Of a DNA stretch of 64,000 nucleotides, positions 13,501 to 29,000 are shown one piece after another. Position 1 is the stretch's first letter. Each line of letters opens with the position of its first letter. A program made the position numbers and the translations under genes. Under the pieces are notes generated by a model. It saw only the letters and a list, made by a program, of their open reading frames with translations. It made no database searches and was not told where the DNA came from. This DNA comes from Darksidea phi (Eukaryota; Ascomycota; Dothideomycetes; Pleosporales; Lentitheciaceae): assembly GCA_030770425.1 (NCBI GenBank), contig JASJFT010000229.1, forward strand, positions 1 to 64,000, in the 5' to 3' direction.

Positions 13501-16155
13501 TAGAGTATTAAATAACCCTTTAAGATATTTATAGACTATAAGAATCTAAAATACTTTATAAAGATATAATCTCTTAGTAAATAGTAATACTAATAGATAG
13601 AGATACTATTATAGTTTAACTACTACCTTTAATACCGCTTAGGACGGCTAGTAATACGGCCTAATATACTAAGTTATTAAAAATAGAATATAAAGAATCT
13701 ATAATTATAAGAAGTTATACTAATATATCTAAGGTTAGTCTAAGCTACTTTAGCTAGTATAATAGTAGATATAATAATACTTAAGGGATACTATATATAG
13801 ACTAATATCTATATATAAGAGTTCTAAAATAAAACTATTTAGATAGACCTAAAATATATAATCTAGCTACTAGTAGTATAATAAGACGACTAAATATTCC
13901 CTATAGAGATAGAAACTAGATAGTAGATTAAAAATTACTTAATAAGTATTTATAAAATACTAATATAGTATAGTATAATTTAATTACTAATATAGGAACC
14001 CCTAATTATAATAGTTATCTAAAGATTCTATAAATTAGGGCTAGTAGGATATCTAGGTAAGAATACTACCTTCTAATTAATATATTAGAACTACTACTAG
14101 AATAGAATATTAATAGACGTAGTAAGGTATATTTAAAACTATTACTACTATAATATATATACGTTCTAGAAGAAATAGTAAAATCTACTTTAATTTCTCT
14201 TAATTATAGACTACTTCTAGTCCTAAATCTCTATAGACTTTATAATAGAGCTACTAGCTATTAATAAAATAACTCTATACTATCTTTTAGTAATTACGAA
14301 TCGACTATTTAAGTATATCTAACTAGAAGTAATAGTCTCTATAAAGGCTAAATATTATACTAAAGTATTCTATAATATATAGTAGAGATTTTATAGATTC
14401 CCTATATTAATTATTATAGACTAGAGCTTAGACTAGTTAAACTTCTTTTAAATAATACTCTATAAACTTATAAAAATTAAATAACTTTTATTAATAGTAT
14501 ACTATCTTTAAACTAATAAAGGGATAAAATAGGTAAACTAAGAAGTCTAAGTAGTACTATATATAATAATCTACTTTAAATAGACTAACTAGCCCGAGTA
14601 CCTACTAGTATATTAACTTATACTAAATAATAAGGACTCTAATATTATAAAAGTTAGTCTAAACCTCTTTATTAATAGGTATAATATAGACCCGCTATAA
14701 TATTATAAGATACTAGAACTATTAATAAAGATATTATAGAGAAGAATAGTCTACTTTCTTAACTATTTTAAAAGAGATATAGAACTAGTCTAAACTATAA
14801 TTATATTCGCGTAGTAAAGATAATAAGAATTAATAAACTAAAATAGATACTTAATAGAGAAGTTCTAGATTAATAATAAGGTTTAGTTCTCTATAAGAAA
14901 TATTAAGATAAACTACTTTAGCTATAAACTCGATTAGTTATAAGTAAAATATATAGTACTTATAGTTCTAACCCCTCTTATAGCTATATTAAACCTATTA
15001 GAAAATCTATATAAAACTATCTATATTAATCTACTAAAAAGGGTAACTAATAACCTACTTCTAAGCTAACCTCTAACGGATACTAGACTAAGTCTAGTAC
15101 TAATCCTAGTAGAAGAAGATCTAGTACTAGATAAGTAGGAGGTAGAAGAAATCCTATATATAAAGAATATAAGAGGAAAAGAAAAGTAATAAGTTCTAGT
15201 ATAATAAAAGAGATAGATATAATCTATATAGTACCTTATTAAAGACTTTATAAAAATAAAGGTACTTTAAAAGTTTAAGAAATACTAGAGTAATATATTA
15301 TAAAATAATAAACTAGTAAGAAAGAAATAAGGATATATAGTATAATAATTCCTATTAAATATCTATAAAGACCTCTTCTCTAGTAGAAGTACTAGAATAA
15401 TTATATATATAAAAATAAACTATCTTATATAGTATTATAAATAAAGTAAGAGCTAATATAAAGTTAAAGTAAAGTTAAAAAAACTTTAATATAATTATAA
15501 TATAGTCTACTACTATTATCTTAAATATAGCTTAGAAAGTCCTTAGAATTAGATAAAGGTATTTACTTATTAGAACGAATACTATATAGATAATTAAACT
15601 TAATAAAATAACTATTATTAATAAAAACTAAATTAGTAATAGATAAGTTATAGACTTAACTCGATTTATTTAAAATAATATTATAGTCGAAACTATTACT
15701 ATTAAAAAGAGTACTTAAATAAATACTAGTTCTATTAATAAAAGTATTTAAACTACGAGTAGAATCTCTAGTAAGAGTATTTAAGTTATAAGTCTAATCT
15801 CTAATAAAAATATTTAGATTATAAGTTTAACTTTTAATAGAAGTACTTTAACTAAAGTATAATATAGTAGAATAGAAGTTAAGAGGAGAAAAAGAGAAAG
15901 AGATAAACTCCTCTAGACGAGAAGATAAGAAAATAAAATATACTTAATAAAAATAAAGTAAAGAAGACTAAAGTTCTAAATAGTAAAAAGACTAAGTAGG
16001 TAAAAGCTCTTTATATATAGAGGGTAGAGACGACGAAGGGTCCTAATAATAAAAAGAGTAAGAAGACGAATATCTAGGGTAATTATATAAAAAAAGAGAA
16101 AAAGAATTATAAAAATAATAAAATAAAGTTTAAAGTAAAGAAGTAATAGACTAAT

Positions 16156-16302
16156 ACTAATAAGATAAATATAAATAAGAGTTATAATATTAATAAGATA
16201 AATATAAATAAGAGTTATAATAATAATAAGGTAAATATAAATAAAAGTTATAATATTAATAAGATAAATATAAATAGGAACTATAGTACTAATAACTAAA
16301 GT
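16156..16302 (+). repeat. About 33-bp tandem repeat, four copies, in the 3' module of A1
   Basis: Units of the type taagataaatataaata plus agttataatat recur about every 33 bp. The same array exists in A2 at 32038-32174, so it belongs to the family and not to this copy. Confidence 0.75.
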
Positions 16303-17901
16303 ATATAGATTTTATAATATAATATAATAGTATAGTATAATTTCTAATAAGTACTTTAAAAGAGTTTTATATAAATATTAGTAAAAGTATCTAAAAAAGA
16401 AATATAAGAATATATAGTAATATATATATTAGTAGCTTCGAGATATCTAAAGATATTCTTAATACGACTATAAAAGATATTCTACTTATAATAGAGATCT
16501 TAAAATATAGCTTTAATAGTAGTAAAAAGGTTTATAATATTAGTACTATAATATATTAATAAGTTAAAGAATATAGAGACTAGAGTAAGAGTAGTCGAAG
16601 AGAAGAATACTAAATTACGACTAGTAACTAACTTACTATACTAGAATAAAGTCTAGAATAGTTAACTAATAATATTAGTACTTTAAACTACTACTAGAAG
16701 GTCTTTAAAGTCCCGTTATAACTAATAAAACTTATTATTAAAGTAATAGTAGGTCCCTAAGATAGACCTCTTCTTATTCTAACTATATATATCTAAGATA
16801 AGAATATAGATATTATTCTACGTATATATAGTATTATAGTATTAATATTAATAATAAAAGATTATATAAAGATTAGAATTTAATATAAATAATATATTAT
16901 TATAATAGTAAGTTTTTTTACTATATAAATAATTACTATAAGACGTAGTAGAACTAGAACGATATCTATTAAGAATTAATAATAATTTATAGGACCGTTA
17001 GAAAGGTATAAAAAAAGAACTACTTACTTAATATAACTAAATTTAGCTATATAAGAAATATATTTTTAATAAACTTAATTAAGATTTATAACTATAATAT
17101 CTATCTTATCTTTGAAATTATTCTAAATCTTAAACTAGTCTAAATATTAGTAATAACCTCTTAAACGAATAGACTATAAGTCCTAGATTAGTTTAAAGTA
17201 ATAAACTAAGAGAATATATATAAAATCGTTATAAGATATAAAAGACTAATAAGAAGAAGAATACTTAAGCGGCTTACCCCTACTAGTACTCGAGATACCT
17301 TCGATAATAGTAGAGGAACTACTAAGAGATAAAATACTACTAATTATACTAGATATTCTAGAAACTTAAAAAAATATTTATATAAAGCTAAAGATAGTTA
17401 AAGAAGTAAAAGAAAGTATATTAATACGAAGCTAGAGAAACCTATAGAGAAGAGAGAAGAGATATTAAGATAGAAACTAAAGGATACTAAAAGGAGTAAA
17501 GAAAAAGTATTAATAAGAATAAAAAACGTCTAGTAAAAAGTATAGAGAGAGAAAGTAAAAAGAATAAAAGAGAAGAAGAATAAGTTAAAGTTATTTTAAG
17601 AATAATAGAGTATTTATATAAGATATATAATATAAGTATAATTTATTATACTACTTCGACTCTATTAGGTTATTATACTATCTACCTAATAAAGGTATTA
17701 TATTAAAATAAACGATATAAATATAACTTTACTATCTTATTACTATACTATTTACTAAATAGAAATATTTATACTAAAATAAATAATATAAGTATAATAT
17801 TACTACTATAAAAATCTATTAGGGTAATATATAAATTTCTATTACTATAACTACTTCTATAAATAAGTAGAGTAGTAAACTCTTAGATAAGCTTAAGTAG
17901 G

Positions 17902-17988
17902 TAAACCTAACTAGTTACTACTACTTTAAATAACCCCCCTCTAGTAAATCTAACTAGTTACTACTACTTTAAATAATCCCTCCCCCGA
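17902..17988 (+). repeat. 43-bp tandem repeat, two copies, upstream of the A1 3' LTR
   Basis: Units start taaa(c/t)ctaactagttact at 17902 and 17945. A2 has three copies (33782-33910). Confidence 0.75.
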
Positions 17989-18042
17989 CTCGTTCTATAA
18001 TACTCTACTATACGAGGATAATATAGAGTAGAGAAGAAGGTA

Positions 18043-18228
18043 TATTATAGCTTAGACTTAGTCTATACCTATCTTAAAAAGGGGAAGACTCGCTTAGAAA
18101 AGGGGCTTACTTAAAGGCTTACTTATATAAGAGAAAATATAAAGTAAGAACCCTTTATCTTCTTTTTATAGATATTAATAATATTATTAATACTCGTTAA
18201 AGTTCTACTTTAAGACTAGTCTATTATA
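18043..18228 (+). repeat. 3' LTR of Gypsy A1
   Basis: 186 bp, preceded by the purine-rich string gagtagagaagaaggta and followed by the duplication gtctt. Confidence 0.9.
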
Positions 18229-20551
18229 GTCTTTAAGATATTTAGATAGATAGCTTCTACTATATAACTAATAAATTCGACTAGCTATATATATTATTAT
18301 TTAACTAAATCTATTATTTTATTTTCTAAGAATATTAGTTTCTTAAGTAGTAGTAGTATAGTAGGTAGCTTTAAATAGAACTTTAGTAAAGAATACTTTT
18401 AAGCGAACTTCTTAATATATAAGCTCTATAATAGCTAGATTAAGGTACTATTATAATCTCTAATAGTTTAAATATCGTAAAACGTCTATAGTTCTCCTAG
18501 AGATCTAATCTTATATTATTATAATAGTTTATACTTAAATTTATATAGAATAGCTATATATACTAGTATACTAAGAACGACGATATTATTAACGAAGAAG
18601 AAGACTAGTAGCTTCTTATTTTTCTATAGGTAGGGAGTATTCTTAATAGATATAAGACCTAGCTTTATAAGTATTTTAGTAAGCTCTTTATACTAGAGTA
18701 ATAGAGAGGTCTTTAGACTATAAAGCGCTCGGCGTAGTTTCTATAGATAATTAGAATTAGAGAATCCTTCTAGCTAATAGTAATAGACTAGTATTAATAG
18801 CTTAGTATTAGTAAACGCGTTAATAGTATTATATTAACGAATTTCTATATTAAAGTAGGTAGTAATAGCTACTAGAGCTTAAAATATTCGAATAGCTAGC
18901 GTAGTAGTATAGATATCTTCTACTATTATTTATAAATCGCTATATATATAGATCTAAACCTTATATTTTAATAAATAGTCTTAATTATTAAGTTTATATT
19001 TATATATCTATATTAGTAGAAGAACTTTATTATCTTAAGTATACTAAGTATTATATTCGTTTTAGGTTATCTACTTATAGATTTCTTTATATTTAATTAT
19101 TACTAGTTCTTATTATATAGCTTATAAGAAGTCTTTTTTATAAAGAGACGATAATTTTATTATATCCTTATAGTATTTTAGTTCTACTAGTAGCTCTATA
19201 TATTTAAATTATATTTTTAGTACTATTACTAAGATAATTATATAGGCTAACTAGTAAGTATTAATAAAGAAGCTAGAGTTCTTCTATATAAACTTCTTCT
19301 TTACTACTTTAGTTAATTCTTTAGATAGAATATAATATTAATAGAGATTAGTATTTATTAGTTCTTAATACTCTATATAATTCGAATTAGGCTTAGTTCT
19401 ATACTTATACTTTAAGAGTCGATTTAATAGCTATAGTAGTAGCTTAGATAAAGCTATTTCTAATAAATTCGATATTAGGAGCTAATTTAATATAGGTTCT
19501 TAAGTAGTAGCTTAAATAATAGTATAAATAGTAGCCTAAGTAGAAGCTTAGGTAGTAGATTTTATAGCTTTTATAGAAGATATATATTCGTCTTCTAGTA
19601 AGACTTTTAAAGAAGTATCCTCGTTATTTAATATAGATAAGTAATATTTATAAGTAAATTATTCTAGCTTAAAGTCTTAAAGAAGAGGATTTAAATCGTC
19701 TTAAGACTAATAGAATAGATTCTTTTAAAATATAATATTTCTTATACGAATTACTTTACTACTATAAGCTTTACTTTTTACCTTTAGTATCTAGATTTTA
19801 TAGATATTTAATAAATTATAACTAACTAGATATTCTACTAATACTTATAAACTAAGCTTATTATCTCTAGGTATCTATTTATATAGTATATAGACTCTAT
19901 AGCTATAAATATATAGATAAACTAGTAATAACTTTTTCTAATATATAATTTTAAATAGTATTTTTTAGTTTAGTACTTATATAGGTATTTAGTTAAGTAA
20001 ATAAACTACTATTCTATAGATTTTAGGACTAAAAGCTAGTAGAAGATTTACTATAATTTTTATTAAGTAGTTTCTTTTAATTAGACTTTTATCTAAGTAT
20101 TTAGCTAAGTCGTTTTATTTAATAGTATAGAGCGCTCGTATCTATAGTTTAATTCCTTCCTATAGATAATAGACTCGAGCTAAATTATCTAATAGGCTAT
20201 AGCCTCGCTTATTATTAGTTATTAGAAAAGTAATAATTATATTAAATTCTCGTTTAATAGCTCTATCTAGCTATCTAAGTATTATCTAAAAAGTAGACTT
20301 ATTATACTTAGTAATTATATAGATCGTATATAGTTTTAAGAATAAATTAAATATATAAAATATATATTAATAGCTATTATAGATTAGTATATTAAGCTTA
20401 ATTAGATTAATAGCTATAGTTTTAAATAGTCGGCTAGTACCTAGTTTATAGTTAAATTAATAAGAAATAATCTAATAGACTTTATTTTATAAGTACTTCT
20501 TATAGTAAATTATTTTAGAAGCTATTATACTATTATCTATATAAAGGCCTA

Positions 20552-20737
20552 TATTATAGCTTAGACTTAGCCTATACCTATCTCGAAAAGGGAGAGACTC
20601 GCTTAGAAAAGGGGTTTACTTAGAAGCTCGCTTATATAAAAGAAAATACGAAGTAAGAACCCTTTATCTTCTTTTTATAGATATTAATAATATTATTAAT
20701 ACTTATTAAAGTTTTACTTCGAGACTAGTCTATTATA
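20552..20737 (+). repeat. 5' LTR of Gypsy A2
   Basis: 186 bp, same family as the A1 LTRs, with transition-type differences only in the parts compared. Confidence 0.9.
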
Positions 20738-23700
20738 ATTAATATTTATCTTTTAATAACTACTTCCTTTATAAGTACTAAGAGATAAATAGTAGTAGTT
20801 AGAATAATTATCTAGAAGAGACGTCCAAGTTCGGAACTATTAAATAGATACTTACGAACCTATACGAGATATAAAACTATAACTAGATCGAGATAATAAT
20901 ACTATAGATCTAAACTAAAGAGCTTATAAGGCTAATTAAGACCCTAAGGAACCTAAATATAGTTTAGTATACCCTAGCCTTCTAAGCTACCCCGAACCTA
21001 CTACTAGAACTATCCTAATCTAGCGAACTACTACCTTAACCTAGTAAACTAACGCGCCGACGTAAATAGCTCCTAATAGGACCTCCCTTTAGAGGTAATA
21101 AGAAAGCCTTCCTAGTATAGTAGATAATAATAGAATATAAGCTATAGACTAACGCGGAGTTTATAGAGACCTAGAAGAATATATTTATTTTTATCTAGAG
21201 TAACCTAGAATTAAATATATAAAAAGAAATAGCCCCGTTCTACTAAGTAGGAGAATTAAATAGTACCTAGGACCTAATTACCTTCTTCGAATACCTATAA
21301 TTTTACTATAGTAATATATACGCGTAGAAAAGAGTCTAAGTAAAACTTAAGTTAATTTAATAAGGAAAAGATAAGTTCTTTTTAAACTTCTTTATTAGGT
21401 TCTTAATATTATTAGTTTAAAGTAGTAGTAATACCTAAAGTAATAAATAGAAACTTATTAGACTATATTAAGGGCTAAATAAGAAACTATATAGAATAGC
21501 CCTAAACTACGATATCTCTTAAACGGACTATTTTATAGTTATAATAGTATACTATAATATTATTATAGATATCGAAATAATAGTCTTAAAGGGTAAGTTT
21601 CGTAATATAACTAGCTAGAACCTAGTATCTAGAAAAGATACTACTAAGGACGTAATTATATTAGTACTAGCTTCGAGCTCTAATAGATAACCTAGAAGGG
21701 ATAAACGAGCTAACTAGGTTCTAGAGGAACTATATAAATAATACCATAAACTAGAGCTATATATATATTATAAAAAAGAGGAATACGTAGCCTAGGGTTA
21801 CCTAAATATAGTAGTAATTTAGGTCGCCGTCGTCTTAATAGCGAACAACGTATTATTAGTTAAGGATAAAAGTAGGGTAAAAAAAGAGTAGCCCCTACTT
21901 CGAGTCTAAAATAGGGGCTAAGTATAGATATTATAGCGGGGGAGTAATATATAAAAGGGTATAATAACGACGTAGTAGATATCTTAGAATAGATAGATAG
22001 GCCTTTATTTTTAGTCTTTATCTTCCTAGAGGATATTCTTTACGTCGACGCCCTAGTTAACTTAAGATACTAGTATTTTAGTACTATAAGTAAAGAAGTA
22101 GTAAGATAGATAAATACTAGGACTATTAATATCCTATTCTACTACCTTAGGTAAGTAGTAAAACTTATTAACAGACTATCTATTACCTAAATAGCTATTC
22201 TTTAATATAATATAGGTAGGTAGAGGACCTATTTTATAGGGTATATAATATTAGGACTAAACTATAATCTTATCCTTAAATTATTATAGCTATTCTATAA
22301 TAATATCGTAATAGATCTAGGATATAGAGAACTATAGGTAAAAAGTATAAGTAATTTTATTATAAAGGAGGTATTAGTAAAATAAAAGGAAGGTACTTTA
22401 CTAATAAGGGTCTTAGAAATAGTATTCTTCTCTATACTTATAGAGGAGAAGTAGAACTAAGATATAGACGTTATTATAATAAACCTACGCGATATTACCT
22501 AAGTACTAGTTATAACTATCCTACTAAGGCGCTATAAAGAGATAAACCTAATAGAGGATAGGAAAATCCTCCTAGTCGACCTAGAACTATTTTAGAATCT
22601 ATTTAATAAGGAGAAAGCTACTAGACTACCCCTATATTAGAACTAAATAGACTACTATATAAAACTTAAGCGAAGATTAAATAGTTTACTATCTAAAGTA
22701 TCTTAGGGCCTATTATATAGTATACCCTAGAATTAACTAATAGAACTTCGTAGATAACTTATCGACCTCCTAGATAAGAAATAGATTTAAGTAAGCTCCT
22801 TTCTAGTAGATATACTAGTACTAATAGTTAAGAAACTAGAAGGGGGCTAGCGCCTCTATATTAACTACTAGGGCCTTAACGTATTTATAAAATAAGACTA
22901 CTACCCCTTACTACTAATTAAGGAAATACTATATACTCTTAGGAGGGCTAAGTAGTTTATAAAACTTAATATTTAAGTAACGTTTTATAAACTATAAGTT
23001 ATAAGCGGAGATAAGCCCTTAACTACGTTTTAGACCTAATTTAAACTATTTAAGTAGCTAATATATTTATTTAGACTTATAGGGGTACTAATAATATTTT
23101 AATACTATATTAATTTAACGTTAAAGGAAATCCTAGGAAACTTCTCTACGATATACCTTAATAATATTCTTATCTACTTAGAGGGCTTAAAAAGGGACTA
23201 TATAGGGAAGGTAAAAAGGATATTAATACTTTTATACGATACTAGTTTAAACCTAAACCTTTAGAAATACTACTTTATAACGAAGACTATTAAGTACTTA
23301 GGTTATATTATTAAGGTTAAGTACGGGATTAAGTCTAACCCTAAAAAGATTCGAGTTATAAAGAAATAGAAAGCTTCTATATTAGTATAGAACGTACGAA
23401 GCTTTATAGAATTTATAAACTTCTATTATAATATAGTACCTAACTTCTTCGAACTCGCTGGCCTACTTTACTAGTTAATAAAGAAAGAGGTATTATTTTA
23501 ATAGGATAAAGAAGAAAACGAAGTATTTAAGAAAATAAAAGGCCTCTTTATTATAGAATCGGCGCTACTCCTCTAGGACCCTAGTTAGGATATAATAATA
23601 GAAGTAGACTACTTAGGAGGGGTAATAGAAGGCTATCTTTTATAGTAGAAGGAAGGAGTATAGTATCTAATTACTTACTATTTAGCTACCTTATTACTTA

Positions 23701-25768
23701 TAGAACGTAACTATACTATTTATAATAGAGAACTCCTAGTAGTAGTCTAATATCTAGTAATCTAGACGCCGAAGTTATAGAGTATTAAATAACCCTTTAA
23801 GATCTTTATAGACTATAAGAATCTAGAATACTTTATAAAGACGCGACCTCTTAACGAACGATAATACTAATAAGTAGAAATACTATTATAGTTTAACTAT
23901 TACCTCTAATATTACCTAGAATAGTTAATAATATAGCCTAATATACTAAGTCGTTAGGAATAGGATATAAAGAATCTATAACTATAAGAAGTCGTACTAA
24001 TATACTTAAGATTAGTCCGAGTTACCTCGACTAGTATAATAGTAGATATAACGGTACCTAAGGGATACTATATATAAACTAATACCTATATATAAAAGCT
24101 CTAGGATAAAGCTATCTAGGTAGACTTAAGGTATATAATCTAACTATTAATAATATAATAAGACGACTAAATATTCCCTATAGAGATAGAAACTAGATAG
24201 TAGATTAGGGACTACTTAATAAGTATTTATAAAATACTAATATAGTACGGCGTAATTTAGTTATTAGTATAGAAACCCTTAACTACGACGGTTATCTAGA
24301 GATCCTACGAATTAGGGCTAGTAGAATACCTAGGTAAGAATACTATCTTTTAACTAATACGTTAAAATTACTACTAGAATAGAATATTAATAAACGTAGT
24401 AAGGTATATTTAAAACTATTACTACTACGGCGTATATACGTTCTAGAAGAAATAATAAGACCTACTTTAACCCCTTTTAATCGTAGATTACTTTTAGTCC
24501 TAAATCTTTATAGACTTTATAATAGAACTACTAGCTATTAATAAAATAATCCCGTACTACCTCCTAGTAATTATAGATTAGCTATCTAAGTATATCTAAC
24601 TAGAAGTAATAGTCTCTATAAAGACTAAATATTATATTAAGATATTTCGTAATATATAATAAAGATTCTATAGGTTCTCTATATCGATTATTATAAATTA
24701 GGGCTTAGACTAGCTAGGCTCCTTTTAAACGATATTATATAAATTTATAAAAATTAAATAACTTTTATTAATAATATATTACCCCTAAACTAATAGAGGG
24801 ATAAAACGGGTAAATTAAAAAGTCTAGGTAGTACTACGTATAATAATTTACTTTAAATAGACTAACTAGCCCGAGTACCTACTAGTATACTAACTTATAT
24901 TAAATAATAGGGACTTTAGTATTATAGGAGTTAGTCTAAACCTTCTTATTAACGGGTATAATATAGACCCGTTATAATATTATAAGATACTAGAACTATT
25001 AATAAAGATACTATAGGGGAGGATAGTTTACTTTCTTAACTACCTTAAAAAGGGTATAGAACTAGTCTAAGCTACGATTATATTCGCGTAGTAAAGGTAA
25101 TAAGAATTAATAAACTAAAGTAGGTACCTAGTAGAAAAGCTTTAGGTTAGTAATAAGGTCTAGTTCTTTATAAGAAATATTAAGACGAATCGCCCTAGCT
25201 ATAAATTTAATTAGTTATAAGTAAAATATATAGTACTCGTAGTTCTAATCCTCTTTATAGTTATATTAGACCTACTAGGAAATCTATATAAAATTATTTA
25301 TATCGACCTATTAAAAAGGGCGACTAACGACCCGCTTTTAAACTAATCTCTAATAAATATTAGATTAGGCCTAGTACTAACCCTAGTAGAAGAAGACCTA
25401 GTACTAAATAAGTAGGAGGTAGAAGAAATCCTACGCGTAAAGAATATAAGGAGAAAAGGGAAGTAGTAAGTTCTAATATAATAAAAGAGGTAGATATAAT
25501 CTATATAGTACCCTATTAAAGACTTTATAGAAATAAAGGTATTTTAGAAGTTCGAGGAGTACTAAAGCGATATATTATAAAATAATAGATTAATAAAAAA
25601 GAAATAAGGATATATAATATAATAATTCCTATTAAATATCTATAAAGACCTCTTTTCTAGTAGAAGTACTAGGGTAGCTATATATATAAAAATAAACTAT
25701 TTTATATAGTATTACGAATAAAGTAAGAACTAGTACGAAATTAAAGTAAAACTAGAAGAATCTTAATA

Positions 25769-26009
25769 TATAAGCGGCCGAGTACTATATATTATATAAT
25801 TATTCTATCTATATAATAATTTATACTAATTTACTATAACTATATACTAGCTATAACTATACCCTAGCTTATAGTAACTATATAGTAACTTATAGTAATT
25901 ACTCTAATTACTTAACCTAGTATAACTTATATATAAGACCCTCTACTTATACCCTAGCTAGATAATTAGACTACTAAATATATTTATTCTATACCCCTAC
26001 CTACTTATA
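25769..26009 (+). repeat. 5' LTR of the nested Copia
   Basis: 241 bp, from tataagcggccg to ctacttata, matching 31127-31367 end to end. Confidence 0.92.
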
Positions 26010-29000
26010 GTTATAAGCCCGGTCTAATCTACCTATATTATACGATCTATTTTATTCTTCTCTATATAACGATCTTACTATCTACTATATCGAAAGCTAG
26101 CTTAGCTACTATTCTCTAAGGCCTATATAATTAGAACCTATAGATCTATACTATATAAAGGCTAGCTAAGGTAGTAGACGTATAGGAATATATCGATCCC
26201 GAAGCTAAAGCTCCTATATAGCTAAATAAGCCTAAACGCCCTATTAATCCTACGCTATCTATTAATAAGGATAGGTTATTAGTAACTAAACCTAGCTTAA
26301 CGGTAACCCCTTAGTATACTAAGGACCTAAGTCTCTACTATATAGAGCTAAAAGAATACTATAGAACTAAAGATAAGCTCGGTTAAATCGAGGCTTATAT
26401 AGCTAATACGCTAGCTAAAGACCTTATTTATTAAATTAAGGATTAGAAATCGCTATATAATTAACTTAAGACTCTAAAATAGCTACTCGCCCTATTATTA
26501 GCCGATTAAGAATACGAGGTTTAGAAGGTATATAACTTAGCCAAAATACTATACGCGCGTAGAGAGAATCTCGAAGAATAGAATATAATCTTTCTAATAG
26601 CCTATAATTAAGCTACGTAGCTTAATCTACTAGAAGTATTAGAATATCGACTATATAAGGATCTAATACGAGCTATTAAATAGATCGATTTAGGCTACGT
26701 AGCTACTATATCTATTATAGTATTTAATATAAAAGCTAGTTTAAATAGCTTAATTAATCCTATACTACCTAATCTACTAGCTAGCTATCTACGCTATTAC
26801 TAAATAACGTAGGTAATAAAGCTAAATATTAGTAACGATACGTTCGTAGCTATACTAAATTAAGAATAGTCTCTATATAATAAGAAGAGATTACGAAATA
26901 ATAAGCTATTAAAGCTATTAAAGCCGTACCTATACGGAGACCTATACTACTAGAAATAATACTAGTATATCGATACCTTACTATATAAGAGAGGATTTAC
27001 GGAAGATCCTAAAAAGGCTAAGAAAATAGCTAATTTTAAAGCTAAGGATAAGAAGGGTATTCTAACTAAAATACGCGAGAGGAATAAACGCTATAAATAG
27101 TAAAAGTAGACTAGCTAGAATAATAATATAGCTAATATAATAGAAATCGATATAGACAACGATCTACTATAGTATAAATACGAAGCCTATACTATATTTT
27201 TAGTAGTATATAATACCTTAATAGCTAATAATATCTATCTACTTCTCTATTCCTAGATATTAGACCTAGCTATAGATATCTATATCTATAACAACCCTAC
27301 TAAGTTCTAATAGGAAGTCCCGGCCTTACCCAACGACATCGTCCTAGTTAGAGGATTAGAGATAGCTATTTAGGTCTAGGGAAATATATAAATATTCCTA
27401 TTAATACCTTAGGGCCTAAAAAGGACGACGCTTAAACGAGTCGTCCTAATCCCTAGCTTCTTTATTAGCCTAGTATTACTATTACGGCTATCCTTATTAA
27501 ACGTCTATTTCGACTTAGGAAGGAACGTTTTATATTAATTAGGGACTTAATCTTAGAATATTACGAAACTTACTAGGGTCGGCGAATACTAGCTCGTAGT
27601 CTATTATACTAAGCTACTATAACCTACTTAGTACGTAGTATTCGCTATTAATTAGCGCCGACTATAGATCTTAGCTCTACCGCTTTAACCTAGATTACTA
27701 AGTAAGCTATAACTTTACCTACTTATAGGTTATTTAAATAGTAATACGATCGATTAGTTAGCTAGTAATATTTTAGGCCTCTATATAGATAATAGTATAA
27801 TAGCTTCTAAAATAATTTACTATAAGGAGTACCTATAGAATAAAGTCTATTAGATTATCTCTCGTCGATTTAGCTATAAACTAGGTACCAGCCGACCGTT
27901 TAAAACTATAGCTATTAATCTAATTAAGCTCGATATACTAGCCTATAATAGCTATCGATATATATTCTACGCGTTCGATCTATTCTTAAAATTATATACG
28001 GTCTATATAATAGCCAAGCGTAATAAGTCTACCCTTTAGGTAACGCTTAGATAGCTAGATAGAGCTATTAAATAAGAATTTAATATAACCGTTATCTTTC
28101 TAATAGCTAATAACGAGTAAGGCTATAGCCTATTAGATAATTTAGCTCGAGCCTATTACCTATAGGAAGGAATTAAACTATAGATACGAGCGCTATATAT
28201 TATTAAATAAAACGGCTTAGCTAAATACTTAGGTAGAAGTCTAATTAAGAGAAGCCGCTCGATAAGAATTACGGTAAATCTTCTACTAGCTCTTAGCCCT
28301 AAGATCTATAGAATAGTAGTCTATCTACTTAACCAAATATCTATACGAGTATTAAACTAGAAAATACTATTCGAAATTATATATTAGAAAAAGCTATTAC
28401 TAGCTTACCTACGCGTTTATAGCTATAGAGCCTACGTACTACGTAAATAGATATCTAAAGGTGATAAGCTTAGTCTACGAGCGTTAGTAGGATATCTAGT
28501 TAGCTACGATTTATCGAATATTTATAAAATCTAGATACTAAAGGTAAAAAGTAAAGCTTATAGTAGTAAGGTAATTCGTATAAGAGATATTATATTTTAA
28601 GAGGATCTATTCTATTAGCCTTAAGACGATTTAGATCTCCTTCTTTAAAGCTCCGAGCTAAAGTAATTCGCTTACGAATACTACCTACCTATACTAAATA
28701 GCGAAGATACTTCTTTAGAAGCCTCGTTAGAAGACGAATATATAGCTCCTATAGAAGCTATAGAACCTACTACCTAAGCTTCTACTTAGGCTACTACTTA
28801 CGCTAATACTCGAGCTACTACTTAGGAATCTATATTAAATTAGCTCCTAATATCGAATCTATTAGAAATAGCTTTATCTAAGCCGCTACTATAGCTATTA
28901 AATTAACCCTTAAAGTATAAGCGCGGAACTAAGCCTAATTTAAATTATATAAAGTATTAAGAACTAATAGACGTTAACCTCTATTAATATTATATTCTAC

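Larger units (their letters stand above)
10345..18228 (+). mobile_element. Chromodomain Ty3/Gypsy retrotransposon A1, inserted in Copia B
   Basis: A 7,884-bp element with exact 186-bp LTRs (10345-10530, 18043-18228) and a perfect target duplication gtctt (10340-10344, 18229-18233). The plus strand reads through RIP stops in the Gypsy order. Reverse transcriptase shows L-Y-(V/I)-(D/N)-Y-R-G-L-N at 12577-12603 and YL(D/N)DVLIY at 12877-12900. RNase H and an integrase follow at roughly 13.3-15.1 kb. A chromodomain-like EVEEIL...IRGK stretch lies near 15.14-15.2 kb. A further 2.7 kb of lysine-rich, tandemly repeated sequence separates it from the 3' LTR. A purine-rich tract just before 18043 fits a polypurine tract. 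Confidence 0.9.

Noticed and set aside
16156..17988. Regular short repeats as a possible CRISPR array
   Set aside because: The units are directly adjacent without unique spacers, lie inside a eukaryotic retrotransposon and vary between element copies.
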